From Anthopleura xanthogrammica (taxonomy: Eukaryota; Cnidaria; Anthozoa; Actiniaria; Actiniidae), in NCBI GenBank assembly GCA_964019055.1, contig OZ025215.1:3725001-3789000 (forward strand): a stretch of 64,000 bases of DNA. The letters run 5' to 3'. Position 1 is the first letter of the stretch. Every line of letters begins with the position of its first letter. Positions 22,801 through 36,000 of the stretch are shown piece by piece. The translations under genes were made by a program, and so were the position numbers. Under the pieces are notes generated by a model. That model worked only from the letters and a program-made list of their open reading frames with translations. It made no database searches and was not told the origin of the DNA.

Positions 22801-25800
22801 ACCCGTCCATGGAAGAGCAAGCTATCGTATACGCAAAGTATATCGCTTACCTGTAGATATTTGTAAGCTTTACTGGTTCGTGGTAAAATGTCTTGAAGCT
22901 TCACTAATTGCTGAAATAAAACTTTCCAAGGTACGTATTCTGTTTCTTTTTTCATGTACTCAATCATACCGATCGCTGTAGAGTAGTTGAGCTTATTACC
23001 ACTTTATTACCATGAAAATAAAAAAGTGAATAGTACGGGTTACGATTAATCCAATAATTTTTTTATCAAAATGTCATAAATTAGCTATAGAGCTGTTAAG
23101 TTGTGACGTATTTCCAGGTCCAACTGCTCATAAACACCGCTAAAATAAAGCGAAAAACGTGCTCAATGATTTAACTTCCACCTGAAACAATTAGAACTGC
23201 TCTTCGTTTTGTACGCGGAAGTGGTTTTTTCCATACGAATGACGTCACACTTAATAGCTCTATAGGATATTAATCTAGTGCCAAAAATGTGGAAAACCCA
23301 TGAGAAGTCGTATATTAAGCATGTTTGCTGGAGAAACTTTGCAATGAATAATAACAACAAAAGTTTATTTGTACAATACTTTAGAATTACAAGATTCATG
23401 AGATAAATTAAGAAAAAAAGATTAACATACTATATAGCTATCTGCAATAACCATAAGGGTTCAATCAAACCATATAACCAGGTTGTAATAAGTTAAATCA
23501 GCTCAAGCATGTCAAATACAACTGCTCGTTATGAGGTAAATCAAAACAAGTTATTCCAGTCAACGTTAATCAACGTGCAGCATGCATAATGATTTGATAC
23601 ACCATTTTCCATACATCGTTTCACTTGTCACAGACAAAGCATTCCTTCCAGGCTTCAAGGGAGTTTGAAAGGATTATTCAAATTTGAACCTTGAAGCCTT
23701 GACTGAATGCTTATTGTTTGAACTGTTGCAAACCGATGCAGATCGATGTATGGAAAGTGGTGAGTCTACAATTTCTAGAAACTACAACTCACTCAGGTCA
23801 CTTACTCTGCCAGAAGAAACGCATCCATCAGAATTCCAGCCCTATCCGAGGGACTGAGAACCTTGGGAAAAAAGGATAAGTTATGATCACTAATTCTATT
23901 AGCATGCACTTTGGTTTCACTCGCATATTCATCCAGTGAAATGATGCGATATGTTGCTTATTTCTTCAAATTACCATTAGGTTGCCATTCAACTAGAAGA
24001 ATGATGCGTATTGTTCACATTACCGTGTGGTTATCGTTCAGCTTTGCGCATGCGTATTGTTCACATTATCGTGTGGTTATCGTTCAGCTGTGCGCATGCG
24101 TATTGTTCACATTACCGCGTGGTTATCGTTCAGCTGTGCGCATGCGTATTGTTCACATTACCGTGTGGTTATCGTTCACCTGTACGCATGCGTATTGTTC
24201 ACATTACCGTGTGGTTATCGTTCAGCTGTGCGCATGCGTATCGTTCACATTACCGTGTAGTTATCATTCAGCTGTAGGCATGCGTATTGTTCACATTACC
24301 GTGTGGTTTTTATTCAGCTGTACGCATGCGTATTGTTCACATTTCCGTGTGGTTATCGTTCAGCTGTGCGCATGCGTATTGTTCACATTACCGAGTGGTT
24401 ATCACTGATCTGTGCGCATGCGTATTTATCTGGGAACGAGATTGATTACCGTGTGGTTCTCGTTCAGCTGTTTCGCAAGTGCTTTCCAGTTACTCTCTTC
24501 GTAGTTGGTGATGTAAAATCCTTTGTAGTTCATGTTTGCTTTGATCCATCCGTTACCATCCCAGGGAATGACCGCTGAATCAGAACAATGTCGTAAGTCA
24601 TTTTTAAATTACAAAATAGTCTACAAAAGTTAATATTTACAGATATTTGGTAAATTTTGAATCGATAAAATAAAGTGAAAAGTTTAACCATAAATTCTCA
24701 AAATTGGCCTTTTTGTCACTGTACGTAATGGAAATAAGTTCTTTTTTTGAATTTATTTTCCAAAGCCCTGCAGTCAAATAAAAGAAAAAATATTCAAGAA
24801 AAGGTTACCAGCTGAGTTGATCGCCTTCCCCGAAAGGAATTATGGGTCACTACTTTTGGTTAGCATTTTTCGAGCATTTTCCGAGTATACGATGTAGACT
24901 TTTTGATTGAAATATAATTCCGCCATGAGTTTGACTTGTGTTTACGATTAATATAAAGAAGGAAGGACTCGTATTTCATAACTATTCTCTTGGCAGAATA
25001 ATAGGAAATGCAATCAAAATACGATGTTGAATCCTCAATTCTGGTTGGTTGACCTTGAATTTGTTCTGAAGGTCAGCTCAGCTGGAACGCAGTAAGAAAT
25101 TAAAAAAAGAATTATACCCAAACTAAAGGGGTCTATTAAGCTTTCCTCGCTACATGATGTAACACATACTTGATGACATGTTCATCCAAGCAAAATGGTG
25201 ACCAGGATTGTTGTTGAGAACATAAGACAGTGGAATCACCCATGAATACCTGTGAAAATGATACCAAAATATATTGATAAGAAATGAGGCGAAATAACAA
25301 AACTAGACCTTGGATAATTTATCTTCAAATAAGTTCTAGATTTCTAAGGTTTGATGCATAAGTTTAATATGACAGCTATTTCAAAAAAGGTTGGTGAAGG
25401 TTTTGTTGCATTTTGCATGTTGCTTGCTGCATGTTGCATGTTGCATGCCAGGCCTGAAATACACGAGGGGCGATGTGAATAGATCTCTTTACCTTCGTTG
25501 TTTGTTGTGCCCATTTCAGACCACGTGATGCCAGTCTTGGGAGTTGATTCTTTCATGTGTAAAATTTTTAACAAAAGAACATTTCTCAAGGGAATGACAT
25601 GTGGTCTGAAATGGGCAATTTGCATACGAAGGTAAAGAGGTCTATTCGATCAACGAAAGGTCACAACATCATGGAATTTTCCTACATTTCAAGTTTGGTA
25701 AGCAAGATGCAACAAAGATGCAACATGAACAAAACCTTCACCAACATTTTTAAAGGATGCTTTGTACTACATTATCGATCAAATAAAATTGTCACAAATT

Positions 25801-28800
25801 ATGCACTATAAAGAATTGGACCGCAGCATGATAAATATTTGTGTTGCCACACAAACTGCATTACCCGAAAGGTGACTTGTAAGTTGAATTAGTGACGTTT
25901 CCATTGTCATCAAAAAGGAAGCGACTTTGATTGACCAAATAGTGAGTTGAATTGATTCTCTTGAAGGTCACCACAGGGTAACCCATCTGTAGTATCCATG
26001 TATCCATGATTTGCTTGACAGCCACGCACTGCCCACGTCCACAACTTGCCTGCAAAGATTGTCAATAATGTCAGGAAATGTATATTGATAAAATAAATTC
26101 GTTGGTCGGTTTTGGTAAAAGAAGGTAAAAGAAACAATTTTTATATTGAAAATATATATTTTTTATACATTGAAATTGACTTCTTGTGATTACACAAGGT
26201 GTCCGTACGTAATTGTGTAATAGCGAGAGTTCGTAGTTAGCAAGAGGTAATTCACTTCTTCTCACTTCAGAGTTCGCCTGGGTATTTTGCTCCTCTCCGC
26301 CATAGCCATGTGTCCGCAAGGCAACAGTTGACTGTGTTGGTCACGCACTTCTTACTAATGTAGTAATGTGGGGAATGTGTGAAATAAACAGTATGAGGCT
26401 ATTCAGATAAAGCTACTGCTTAGGATTGCCGTGATACTGAAACGACCATGCGCAAGTCCATTGTCTGCCAAACATTGAACAAAAAGCTCTTTAAAAATTA
26501 AAGAAATGCCACTAATAGATAAGAGCAGTTTTGGTATGTCTATGAAAACCTTACGGCACAGATAGCGCCATTCCGTAACTGTGCCAGTGAAACCCTTTCC
26601 CTGTATGAAAACATTCGACATTCGGTGCCGTGTGCCGTGTGCCGTGTGCCGTGACATTTCACACTCATACGAAATCTGCTTTATTTACCTCAGTCATTGC
26701 TCTCCACAGGTCATCTGACTCAGCGTTGGCAAAGGCGTGTCTTTTCAAGTAGATCTAGAAAGGAATAAAGGCCCTGTTACACGTTTACACTTTTATCTGA
26801 AACTTGTGTGAAACGACGTTGCGAGACAAGTTTCACGGGATCTTACACGGTGAGATTTCGTCCTGAAACTTGTTCGCGACACAAGTTTCGATTACACAAG
26901 TAGAAAGGGGTTCTACTTTTCGTGAATTTTTCTCGCCACGAAAGTTTCACAAAGTAATTGGGTTGTTACACGATGCAATTCGTTCTGAAACTTGTCTCGC
27001 AACGCCGTTGCACACAAGTTTCAGATAAAAGTTCCAACGTGTAACAGAGCCTTAATAGAATGTCTTTCTTCTAATATGTTGGCAGGGAAAACGGACTACG
27101 TTGTACTGAATAAATTGTGACATTGTTCATGGAACACTTTACCTTTAACCCGTCCAGAAAAGTCTTCTCTCCGAGGAAACTCTCCATCATTCGAATAATG
27201 CACCCAGCCTGTTAATTAATTAATAATGATTGATAAAGATTTATCATGCATTGATGTACAGTAAAGATCTGCACTTCTATAACAATTTTCAAGCCAAAAA
27301 TCAAATATTCCAGTTTTGAATCCAGCATCAAAAGAAACCCCGATATTTTAAGTTCGCATCCAAAATTCAAACAACAAGAGCAAGAAAAAGAGCAAAGCAA
27401 GAAGAAGAAGAAGAAGAAGAAGAAGAAGAAGAAGAAGACTGAGTAGAAGTAGAAGTTGAGGCGCGATGGATCGGAAGAGAAGGAGAAGAAGGAAGTTGGA
27501 TAAATCAAGCATGTGCAAGGACGTTTTTCGAAGATATATATCATATTTTTTTCGTACGTGGTTTCTTGGCAGCAGTGGTTGTACCTTATTATAATATATA
27601 GTATACGGCAGCTCCATAACTTCCGAGGGTTTTTTAACTTCCATTCTAATTGGATTAGATGATGCTTTCCCATCAACTTTCAATGCATCTGTCATTATTG
27701 TAATGATCATGTCATCTTGCTGTATAAATTATATAAGGATGGGATATCAACGGAATGAATAGATTGATTTAAACTGATTCAGTTATAAGTTAAATGATAT
27801 TCTCTAATGGCTCAGATACACGGTGCAACATTGCTTGCAACATTATGATTACAGTACTATTTTAGCAGCCAAATCAGAGAAAATCTCGATTTTTTCGTTT
27901 GATTTACGAGGATAATACAAATGACATAAAAATAATAAAACAGACGTTCAAGTTTTTATATTTAAGTGTGATGTTGCACGCAATGTTGCACCGTGTATCT
28001 GAGCCATTAGATGTTTTGCGATCAACGTGCTGCATTCCTTTCGTTACCGTTGTCCCACAAGCTCAAAACTTTAGCTACAGTTACTCATAAGAAAGATGTG
28101 TAATCGGGGGAAATATCAAAGGTTTAATAATCTTTGTGTGACCCTTGAAACAGGTATTTTCAAAATAACGAAAAAAATACAATAAAAGTTGTTTTAGGGA
28201 CAACTAGTATGATCATTCCAAAAAGACATCTATATCCTAATAGGGAGTAAATATCCAGCTGATCTGAAATAGTGACGTAGAAATGTCGACATCACTGCAA
28301 AACTGATGGGTCATGGAGCCAGGGAAAATTGACCTATAGTTTTTTTGTTATTTTGTCATTACGTTACTCATCAATTGGGAAATTAAAATAAAATAAAGAA
28401 GTAACCGGGCTACACCTCAGTTTTGCAAATTTTCTCGATTCGAATTGGCTAGTATTTTCCTCAGATCAGCTGGGTATTTTCCCATTTTAAACCACGTGTC
28501 ATTCCCTAGAGTATCATTTCATTATTTGTCGTTTGCACACGAGATGCACAGTATTGCACAGCTTTTTTTTCTTTTTTGGAAAATGAAATTTGATTAGGTT
28601 GTTTGTCTTAACCAATAATGGTGATATTTTAGATAATTACCATGTTCCATGCTGGTTGTGCTATATTCATTCCCAGGTGCTCAAAATACGTCGCAAAGCC
28701 TTCATTCAGCCAAAGGTCATTCCACCATTTCATTGTTACAATGTTGCCAAACCACTGGGAATGAAAAACAAGCTCCATAAAGAAGAAGCATGCAAATGAA

Positions 28801-29957
28801 TCAAAGAAAGAGTAGCACCAATACCAATACGAGTACCACCAATAAAGAACACCAATAGACCCTTCAGCAATTCGGAATGCAGCTTTGGAGGACAAAAAAA
28901 AGGTTCTTAGGTAAAAGGTTCAAATTCTCAGGCGACAAATGTTTTGTTTTGTTCTCCAAATTGAGCAGGTATAATGTCATGTTAAAGGGGTCGACATATA
29001 TTGGCGATAAACCAATGTGTTCTTTGATTACAAATTCATTAGCTCAGTGATAGCCTCATTACAGCGTCAAAATACACGTATTAGACGTTCAGGGGTTGAG
29101 AGAAAAACTGGGTCGAGTTTGCGTTACAGTGCATTGTGGGAAATAGTCGACGCCATCTTGAAAATATCTCCCTAAAGCAGTCCCACAAAGCACTGTAACG
29201 CAAATTTAACCCAGTTTTTTCCTCAAACTCAAAAAGGGTAATAGGCCAGGTTTTTTAGCTTCTCTCAGCCCGAAAAAATTAGCCAGTCAGGGAACATTTT
29301 CTTTGTAGCTCAATATCTTATAATCCGATGTTTTTGGCTCGATAAACAACACCTTTTACTCGAAAATATAGAAAATAAAAGGCATCAGTGGTAAGATTCA
29401 CCAAATATCATGTAGAAATAGCATGTTTTGCAGTTGTTGGTGTAAAATATTTCGTTTTTGACAAGAGATTACAGAAATACTTGGAGATTTTTACTGTACA
29501 AAAAATGCATTGCGAGCCTAGTACCAATGGTAACATGAAAATTGAAAACTTCCGAATGTAAAATAAAAATAGACAATAACGAAATAAAAAAACAACACCA
29601 ACATAAACAGAAGGAAAAAAAACAGAAAAAATATGAAGTTATACTGATCAACTTGCCTGGTGAGCGAGTTCGTGAGCTACTATTATGCTAACCATTTTCC
29701 TATCATCTTCTGTCGATTCACTGGAATCCCATAATAAGGACATCTCACCGTATGTTATTATACCCCAGTTTTCCATAGCTCCTCCGAATCCGGGAATCGC
29801 GGCCTGATCTAAAAAAATGCCTTGAATATGTGAGGAATCCTTGGGGTTTTTCCATCCTCCTTCATTCCGATCCTCCAGTTTTCTCGTTGCCTCCTTTCAA
29901 GTATTCTTTCTTTCTTTTACTTTACATTTGTGTTTCTTTCTCAATTTTTCTTTCTTC

Positions 29958-30012
<55 letters not shown>

Positions 30013-33000
30013 TTTTCATTTTTTCTTTCTTTCATTCCTTTTTCCTTCTTTCTTTTTCTTTTTCTTTTCTTTATAATTTTTTTTGTTATATTTGTTGTTG
30101 TTGTTGTTAGTTTGCCGGTTTGTTTTGCTACTCTTTCCCGTAAGGTTTACATTACATTTTCATCACAACCCACGATCCCAGAAAAGCTTCTTATTTCTTA
30201 TTTCTTACCTTCTTTGGGCATTGAGTATTCAAGTCCCAGATGATCCTCGTAGAAGGTCATAATCTTCCCTCCAATACTAGCTGCGTATTGAGTTTTATTG
30301 ATAAAAGATGGACGGCTGTAATACCTCATCTGTATAAAAAGTGGAAATAAAGCCTTCTTATTTCTCCATATCTTCATGGCTTTGTAACTTAAAAACCATA
30401 TTCTCTAACTTTTTATGAGTTTGTGTGATTCTCCGATAACTAAGCAGATTCTCATGCCATCTGACTATTGCTGGAGCCAAAATCGACGTTTTTCAAAATA
30501 CAGTTTCAAGGCTTCATGAATGTAAAAATTCTTTCATAACATATATATACCAAAGAAAAAGAAAGAACTTTCTAATTGAGACGAGTTAGAAAAAATCTGT
30601 TTAAGCCCAGCTTAACATGCTTGGCCACTTTGAGAGGCATAAAATTGCGTCGTACGTACATATGAAATGAAGGTTCTGCATCACCAGAGCCTGGAGCCAG
30701 GGCAGCCTCACTGGAAGTGAGACAGGGATGGGGTATCGGAAGTCATGATAACCGGAAGTAATCAGAGTGTACCAAATGTCAAAACGCGATTCTGAAGACT
30801 TTAAAGCTTACGATTTTCTAGGATGATATTGGTTATGCTTTAATTGTCTGGGGTTGCCGTTGCTGCTTACTATAATACCCCTGATATATTGCCTTGTGTG
30901 AGATACATATCATTCTTTTTGGTACGTTGAGTATTTCATTTAGTTAATTAATGTCATTTTATGTAATTTATTTGGTGGTATTAAATAATAAAAATAAGAA
31001 TAATGATTACATTATTACATTATTACATTACATTATTTTATTATTTTATTACATTATTACATTATTACATTATATCAGCGCTTCCCTCTCACCGCTGGGC
31101 TCGGTGTCGTATGTGAGTAGAGTTGTTTGTTGGTTCTCTCCTGTGCTTCGAGGGTTTTTCCGGGTTCTCCGGTTTTTCCTCCATCCTCAAAAATCAACTT
31201 CTAAATTCCAATTGGAATGCAGTGGAGGAAGAGCCACTCTGTGGATTCCACTGTTAATCGCATTTATTTACTTATTTATTCTTATGTATTTATTACATTG
31301 ACCGAATATACGAAAAGCAACAAAATGGAAAATTTTGTACACGAATATTGTTGTGGTTATGACTGTCACTGATAAAGTACAGATTGGTGTGCAAACCAAA
31401 AAAATATTTGTATAATCAAAAAACTAAAATAAAAGCTTTATTATTATCGTTATAAGATTGGACACAGTTAATCAATTCCTTAGCAAATAATATACATTAA
31501 TATCGAAATAGAATATTAATAAAATAAAAACAATCGAAAAAAAAATTATAACAAAGCAGTGCAATTTTTTTTTTAAAAAGAAAAAAAAGAAAAAAGAAAA
31601 AAGAAAAAAGAAAAAAGAAAAAAAGAAAAAAGAAAAAAGAAAAAAGAAAAAAGAAAAAAGAAAAAAGAAAAAAGAAAAAAGAATAGAGAAAAAAGAAAAA
31701 AGAAGGAAAAAAGAGACGAAAAAAAGGAAAATAGGATTTTTTTAATAATAAGAGATAGTGCCCTCCACATGCCATACCCCAAGCATCCGCAGATCTGGGA
31801 CAACGTATGGACTTCGGACATGACGGCAATTAAGTCCCTCCGCCCTTGGGTGCACGAATTACGCAGAGTCATGTTCTAGCCCGAAGGCATCAGGGGAGAG
31901 ACTAGCCGGCCCCCAGACCATATCAGCTAGCCCCTTGCACAACCTGCCACGCACTGGCACATTGATTTGAAGTGGGAAAAAATCTAGTCTATCTGGTGCA
32001 TTGTTCTTACGGCTATTGTTCTGCTAATGTCTTGAAAAGCGTGGCCCAGTGGATAAAAACTGAACTTCCAAGAAACTGAGTCAAGCCCGATAGAGCGGGG
32101 TTATTACCTGGATGGGTGACTTGAAACGTATACCTACTCAAGCTTTTATTTATTTATTTATTTCATTATTTAATGGTGATATTTTTTTTTGTTTCCTTTT
32201 CAGTTTTAACGGTATTTAAATAGATAAATTATAAGCCTTTGCTAATTCTACTCGCCAATTGTCATTGTGCATGAAACCGATTCCTGTTTACCAACATACT
32301 TTGCACAGACTCGTTGACAGTCATGACTATCACATCATATATTCAAGCACGAAGTACTACTGATGAGCTACGTTCTTTTCCCATTTTGTTGCCGTTCGTA
32401 CATTCGGTCAAGTAGTTCGTACCAAAAAGGCTTTTATGTATCGCGCACAAGACAATATATTAGAGGCATTATAGTGAGCAGCATATCAGCAACCCCAGAC
32501 AAAGCGTAACTAAAATCATCCTAGAAAACCGTTAGCCGTATTGTATTCAGAATCGTGTTCTGGCTTGGTACACTCTGGTGACTTCCGGTTATCATGACTT
32601 CCGGTACCTTTCCTTCCCTTTACCTGTTGTGCTTCCAGAAAGCCTGAATCTTAATACATTTTAATAACAGCCACACATCACTTAAAATCGTTCCAAACTT
32701 TAGCATCTTATTTTGCATCTTGGTTTAACCAAGTTACGATTTGAGATCGTGTGGTCGCACACACGTCAATGAGCGCCGGGCTGCAAATTAGCAAGAACGC
32801 TCTTGCTAAATTTTCTAAATGTTCAAGGTCTCCAATACTTCTTCAAGATGTATTCAATATTCACTTCTTCTAATAGCATTAGGCATTCACTGGTGCTGGA
32901 TGCTTTACACCCACAGCATCGAAAGTTCCAAATCAAATTGAACAAGGAATCTGCAAAATTTTACAGAGCAAGCGCTGAAGCAGCTTTTTCGAGATGAAAG

Positions 33001-36000
33001 TAACCATCACAGAGAAAACCATTCTAGAATACCGTCAGCTTTGTATTTGCTCCGCAGGATTGGTGATGTAGAACCGCAATTTCTTTTCCAGTCTTCCTTC
33101 TCCACTTCCGGTCTATGACCACTCTCCACTTTCAGTTCACTTTTCTTTCCGGCACCCTATCTTTCGACTCCCTACATCCCTGTCACACTTCCGGTAATCC
33201 TGACTTTCGGTACCCTCCCCTCCCTGTCTCACTTCCGGTAAGGCTGTCTGGCTCCGGGCTCCAGTGGTGCATAACCTTCATTTCTTATCTACTCACCGTG
33301 ATGTTATTCTTGCTAATCGTTTCCACATAGTTAAAGTCCCCCACTACAAATGCTAATAGATATGTTGGCATGGTCACGGTCTTTGTATAGTAATCAATCT
33401 TCTGTCCATTAGTTGTCTCAGTCTTGTAGATGGGCATGTTACACAGTGCGACGTAATCAGATCGATGACCGATGGATACGTTGAACGTAGCTTTGAGCGC
33501 GGGCTCGTCAAAGCATGGAAATGCTCTACGAGCGTAGTCTGGCTCAAACTGAGTTGATGCAAAGTTACTGTTGACAAAGAAATGTAATGAATGAGTTATT
33601 ATTATTTCAATTTTTCAACTTTACAGGCGCAGAATCCAATGTTCTCACGAATAGTTTTCTGGTTGGAATTATTTTTCTGCCATCAAGAACTTACGCTATA
33701 ATAGTCATTCCGAGGTTGAGAAAAAAAACTGGATCGAGTTGGCATTGCACGCATTGCACTGTGGGACTCTATAACGGGACCAAATAGACGCCATCAAATG
33801 CTGTCCCACAATGCACTCCAATCCTAACTTGACCTAGTTTTTTCCTCAGCGTTGGAATACCTATTATAAGGCCTTTTATATTGAGCAGAACAAAAGGGAA
33901 GTTTTGGTTTAGCTTTGGTGCAAACATGCAGTCCCCTATGAGGCATGATAAAATCTACAGTGCGCGCTTGAATTTGGCCACAATATTTGAAGTAGCAGAA
34001 AATGCCTATGAATATTCCATTTTTCAAAATTTTGACTTTTGGGAGTCAGTGTGGAATGTAGGAAAAGGCATTTTTTTTAATCCTCAGTTTCAAATATCAC
34101 TAACCTGAAAGCAATTATATTTATAAATAAAGAAAATTAAAAGAAGCAAGAGCAGTTGACTAGAATATTCTCTTTTGCAGTTCGCTGTGCCCTCTTGAAA
34201 GGTAGCTCCATACCTTTGCATCAAAGCTGGAAGCCCTCGGGGTCCCCTTGCAATGATAAAGACTTTTTTAACACCTTGGACAACTATCCGCCTGTCTCTA
34301 TCATTGCAAGGTCACCTCAAGCCTCACTTCGATGCAAAGGCACGGCTAACTGTGAAGATGACGCAAAGAACTGTGAAGGTACTATTGCTAATAATTGTTT
34401 GATAACAAAAACGAAAATAACAACAGCTCAATAGCCCAGTTTCGGTAATCTGGTAAAGTGATCACGCACAAAGCAATTCAAGACGAAGACGAGAGTCCGG
34501 AGAAACAAGGGAGTAATCCTAATATATTCTTTTGTTAACCCGGAGCCTGGCCTTGAATTACTTTTGCGTGATCACTCAACCAGAATACCGAAAGTGGGCC
34601 ATTTGTATAAAAATGGTTGGGTAAATTTAATATAATTTAGTAATTTATGTGACTTACACTTTTTGGCCATTTGGACGAGTAAATGTTTGTCGATACAATC
34701 CTTCGCTCTCATCAGCATCAAAAATACCATCGAAGACTATCTTTACAATGTAGAGTCCCGTATGAACAGTAGATTCCATTCGAATCACGTGAAAATCGTT
34801 AGGTGCATATCTAAAGTGGCTTTGGACGGCAATGAACTCTGTGGAAAGGGAAATATCAATTACTTTTGTGAAAATCTCTTCATGTCAAACTCAGTACCTG
34901 AAGCTATTTTTTACGGCTGATTTGACGTGTTTCGTCATTTTCGTCAATATTTGAATTGATTCAAAAAGTTGTTACCTTTAAGCTTTTATTAAATTTGCCT
35001 TGCCTTGCTTTTATTAGTTAAGCACCAGCTGAGTTGATCACATTCACCGAAAAGAATTATGGGTCAAATATTTTTGGGTAGCATTTTCCAAGAGTTTTCC
35101 GAGTCTACAATGTCGACTTTTCTTGTTGATTGAAATGGAACTTCTCTACGAGTTCGACTAGCAATTGAAATAGAAAAGAAAGAACTCGTGTTTTATAGGT
35201 TCTCTTGACAGGAGGATGGGAAATGACAATCAAAATACGATGTCAAATCCTTAACTTTGATTGGCTGGATCTGAATTTGGTCTGAAAAACAACTCGGGTG
35301 GTTTTTTTGCTTTGTTTCGTTTCGTTTCTTCTTATTTTATTTCTTTTTTGGGGGGGGGGGGGGGAGAGATTGCTTGTTTGTGTTTTTTTTTTTTTTTGTG
35401 GCTTGGATTTCATTGTTTGTCTTTTAGCTTGTCTGTACGTTTTGCTTTTGTAATTCTTAATAATTTTCAAGTCGACCTTAATATTGAGCTTTTTCTTGTA
35501 TTTCTAAAATTGATCAAAACATTGATAACTTACCGTTGCCTGATTTACTGAGCACTTGTACCGATGAGATGTTCATGCCATTATTATGCAGGATAATAAA
35601 ATCAGTCTTGTTATTGACCTCGATATCAATCCCAACACGACCATCAAATCGAGGCAGGTCAACCGTGATGTTCAGAAACAGGTTGTAATGTTTTGGGATG
35701 ATGTTTGTAGGTAGACGTGGATTCCACCATGCCTCAGTATCAGGAGTGGTGGGTACAATTGTAGTGGTAAGAACAGTGGATGTCGGTGTGACTTCCTCTG
35801 TTTCTAGATTCAAAGATAATTATATATTAATTTTTATACTTTTGTTCCTAAAAGGTTCTAAGAAAGCTATCACTTTTAAAAGGTAATTCCGTAGTTTTGC
35901 ATTGCCTACGATCTACTGCGCACGATTTTAGCCAGAGCTCAGGAGCTCGCGCGCATTGGCTCATACTACGATTTCAAAATGGCGGCTGGCTTATGAAAAT

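Larger units (their letters stand above)
30664..33284. mobile_element. 2.6-kb long-terminal-inverted-repeat element in APN-2 intron 4
   Basis: The left end (GAAATGAAGGTTCTGCATCA) and right end (complement GAAATGAAGGTTATGCACCA) are inverted copies, with similarity continuing through GGCTCC, GTGAGACAGGGA and CGGAAGT blocks. The inner arm 30750-30930 pairs with 32420-32600 (TCGTACCAAAAAG and GGTTGCCG blocks). The interior contains an S3 SINE, a GAAAAA array and a 5S-like segment. Near 33080-33240 the motif CTTCCGGTA recurs several times. There is no transposase frame. Boundaries come from where inverted similarity stops. Confidence 0.7.

Noticed and set aside
24003..24435. Possible CRISPR-like array (regular repeats of about 46 bp)
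   Set aside because: There are no unique spacers between repeats; units are continuous, and the setting is a eukaryotic intron.
23911..24578. Plus-strand frames with a 46-residue repeat
   Set aside because: Because the 46-bp unit is not a multiple of three, it yields open frames in all phases; the region is an intron plus the antisense of exon 13.
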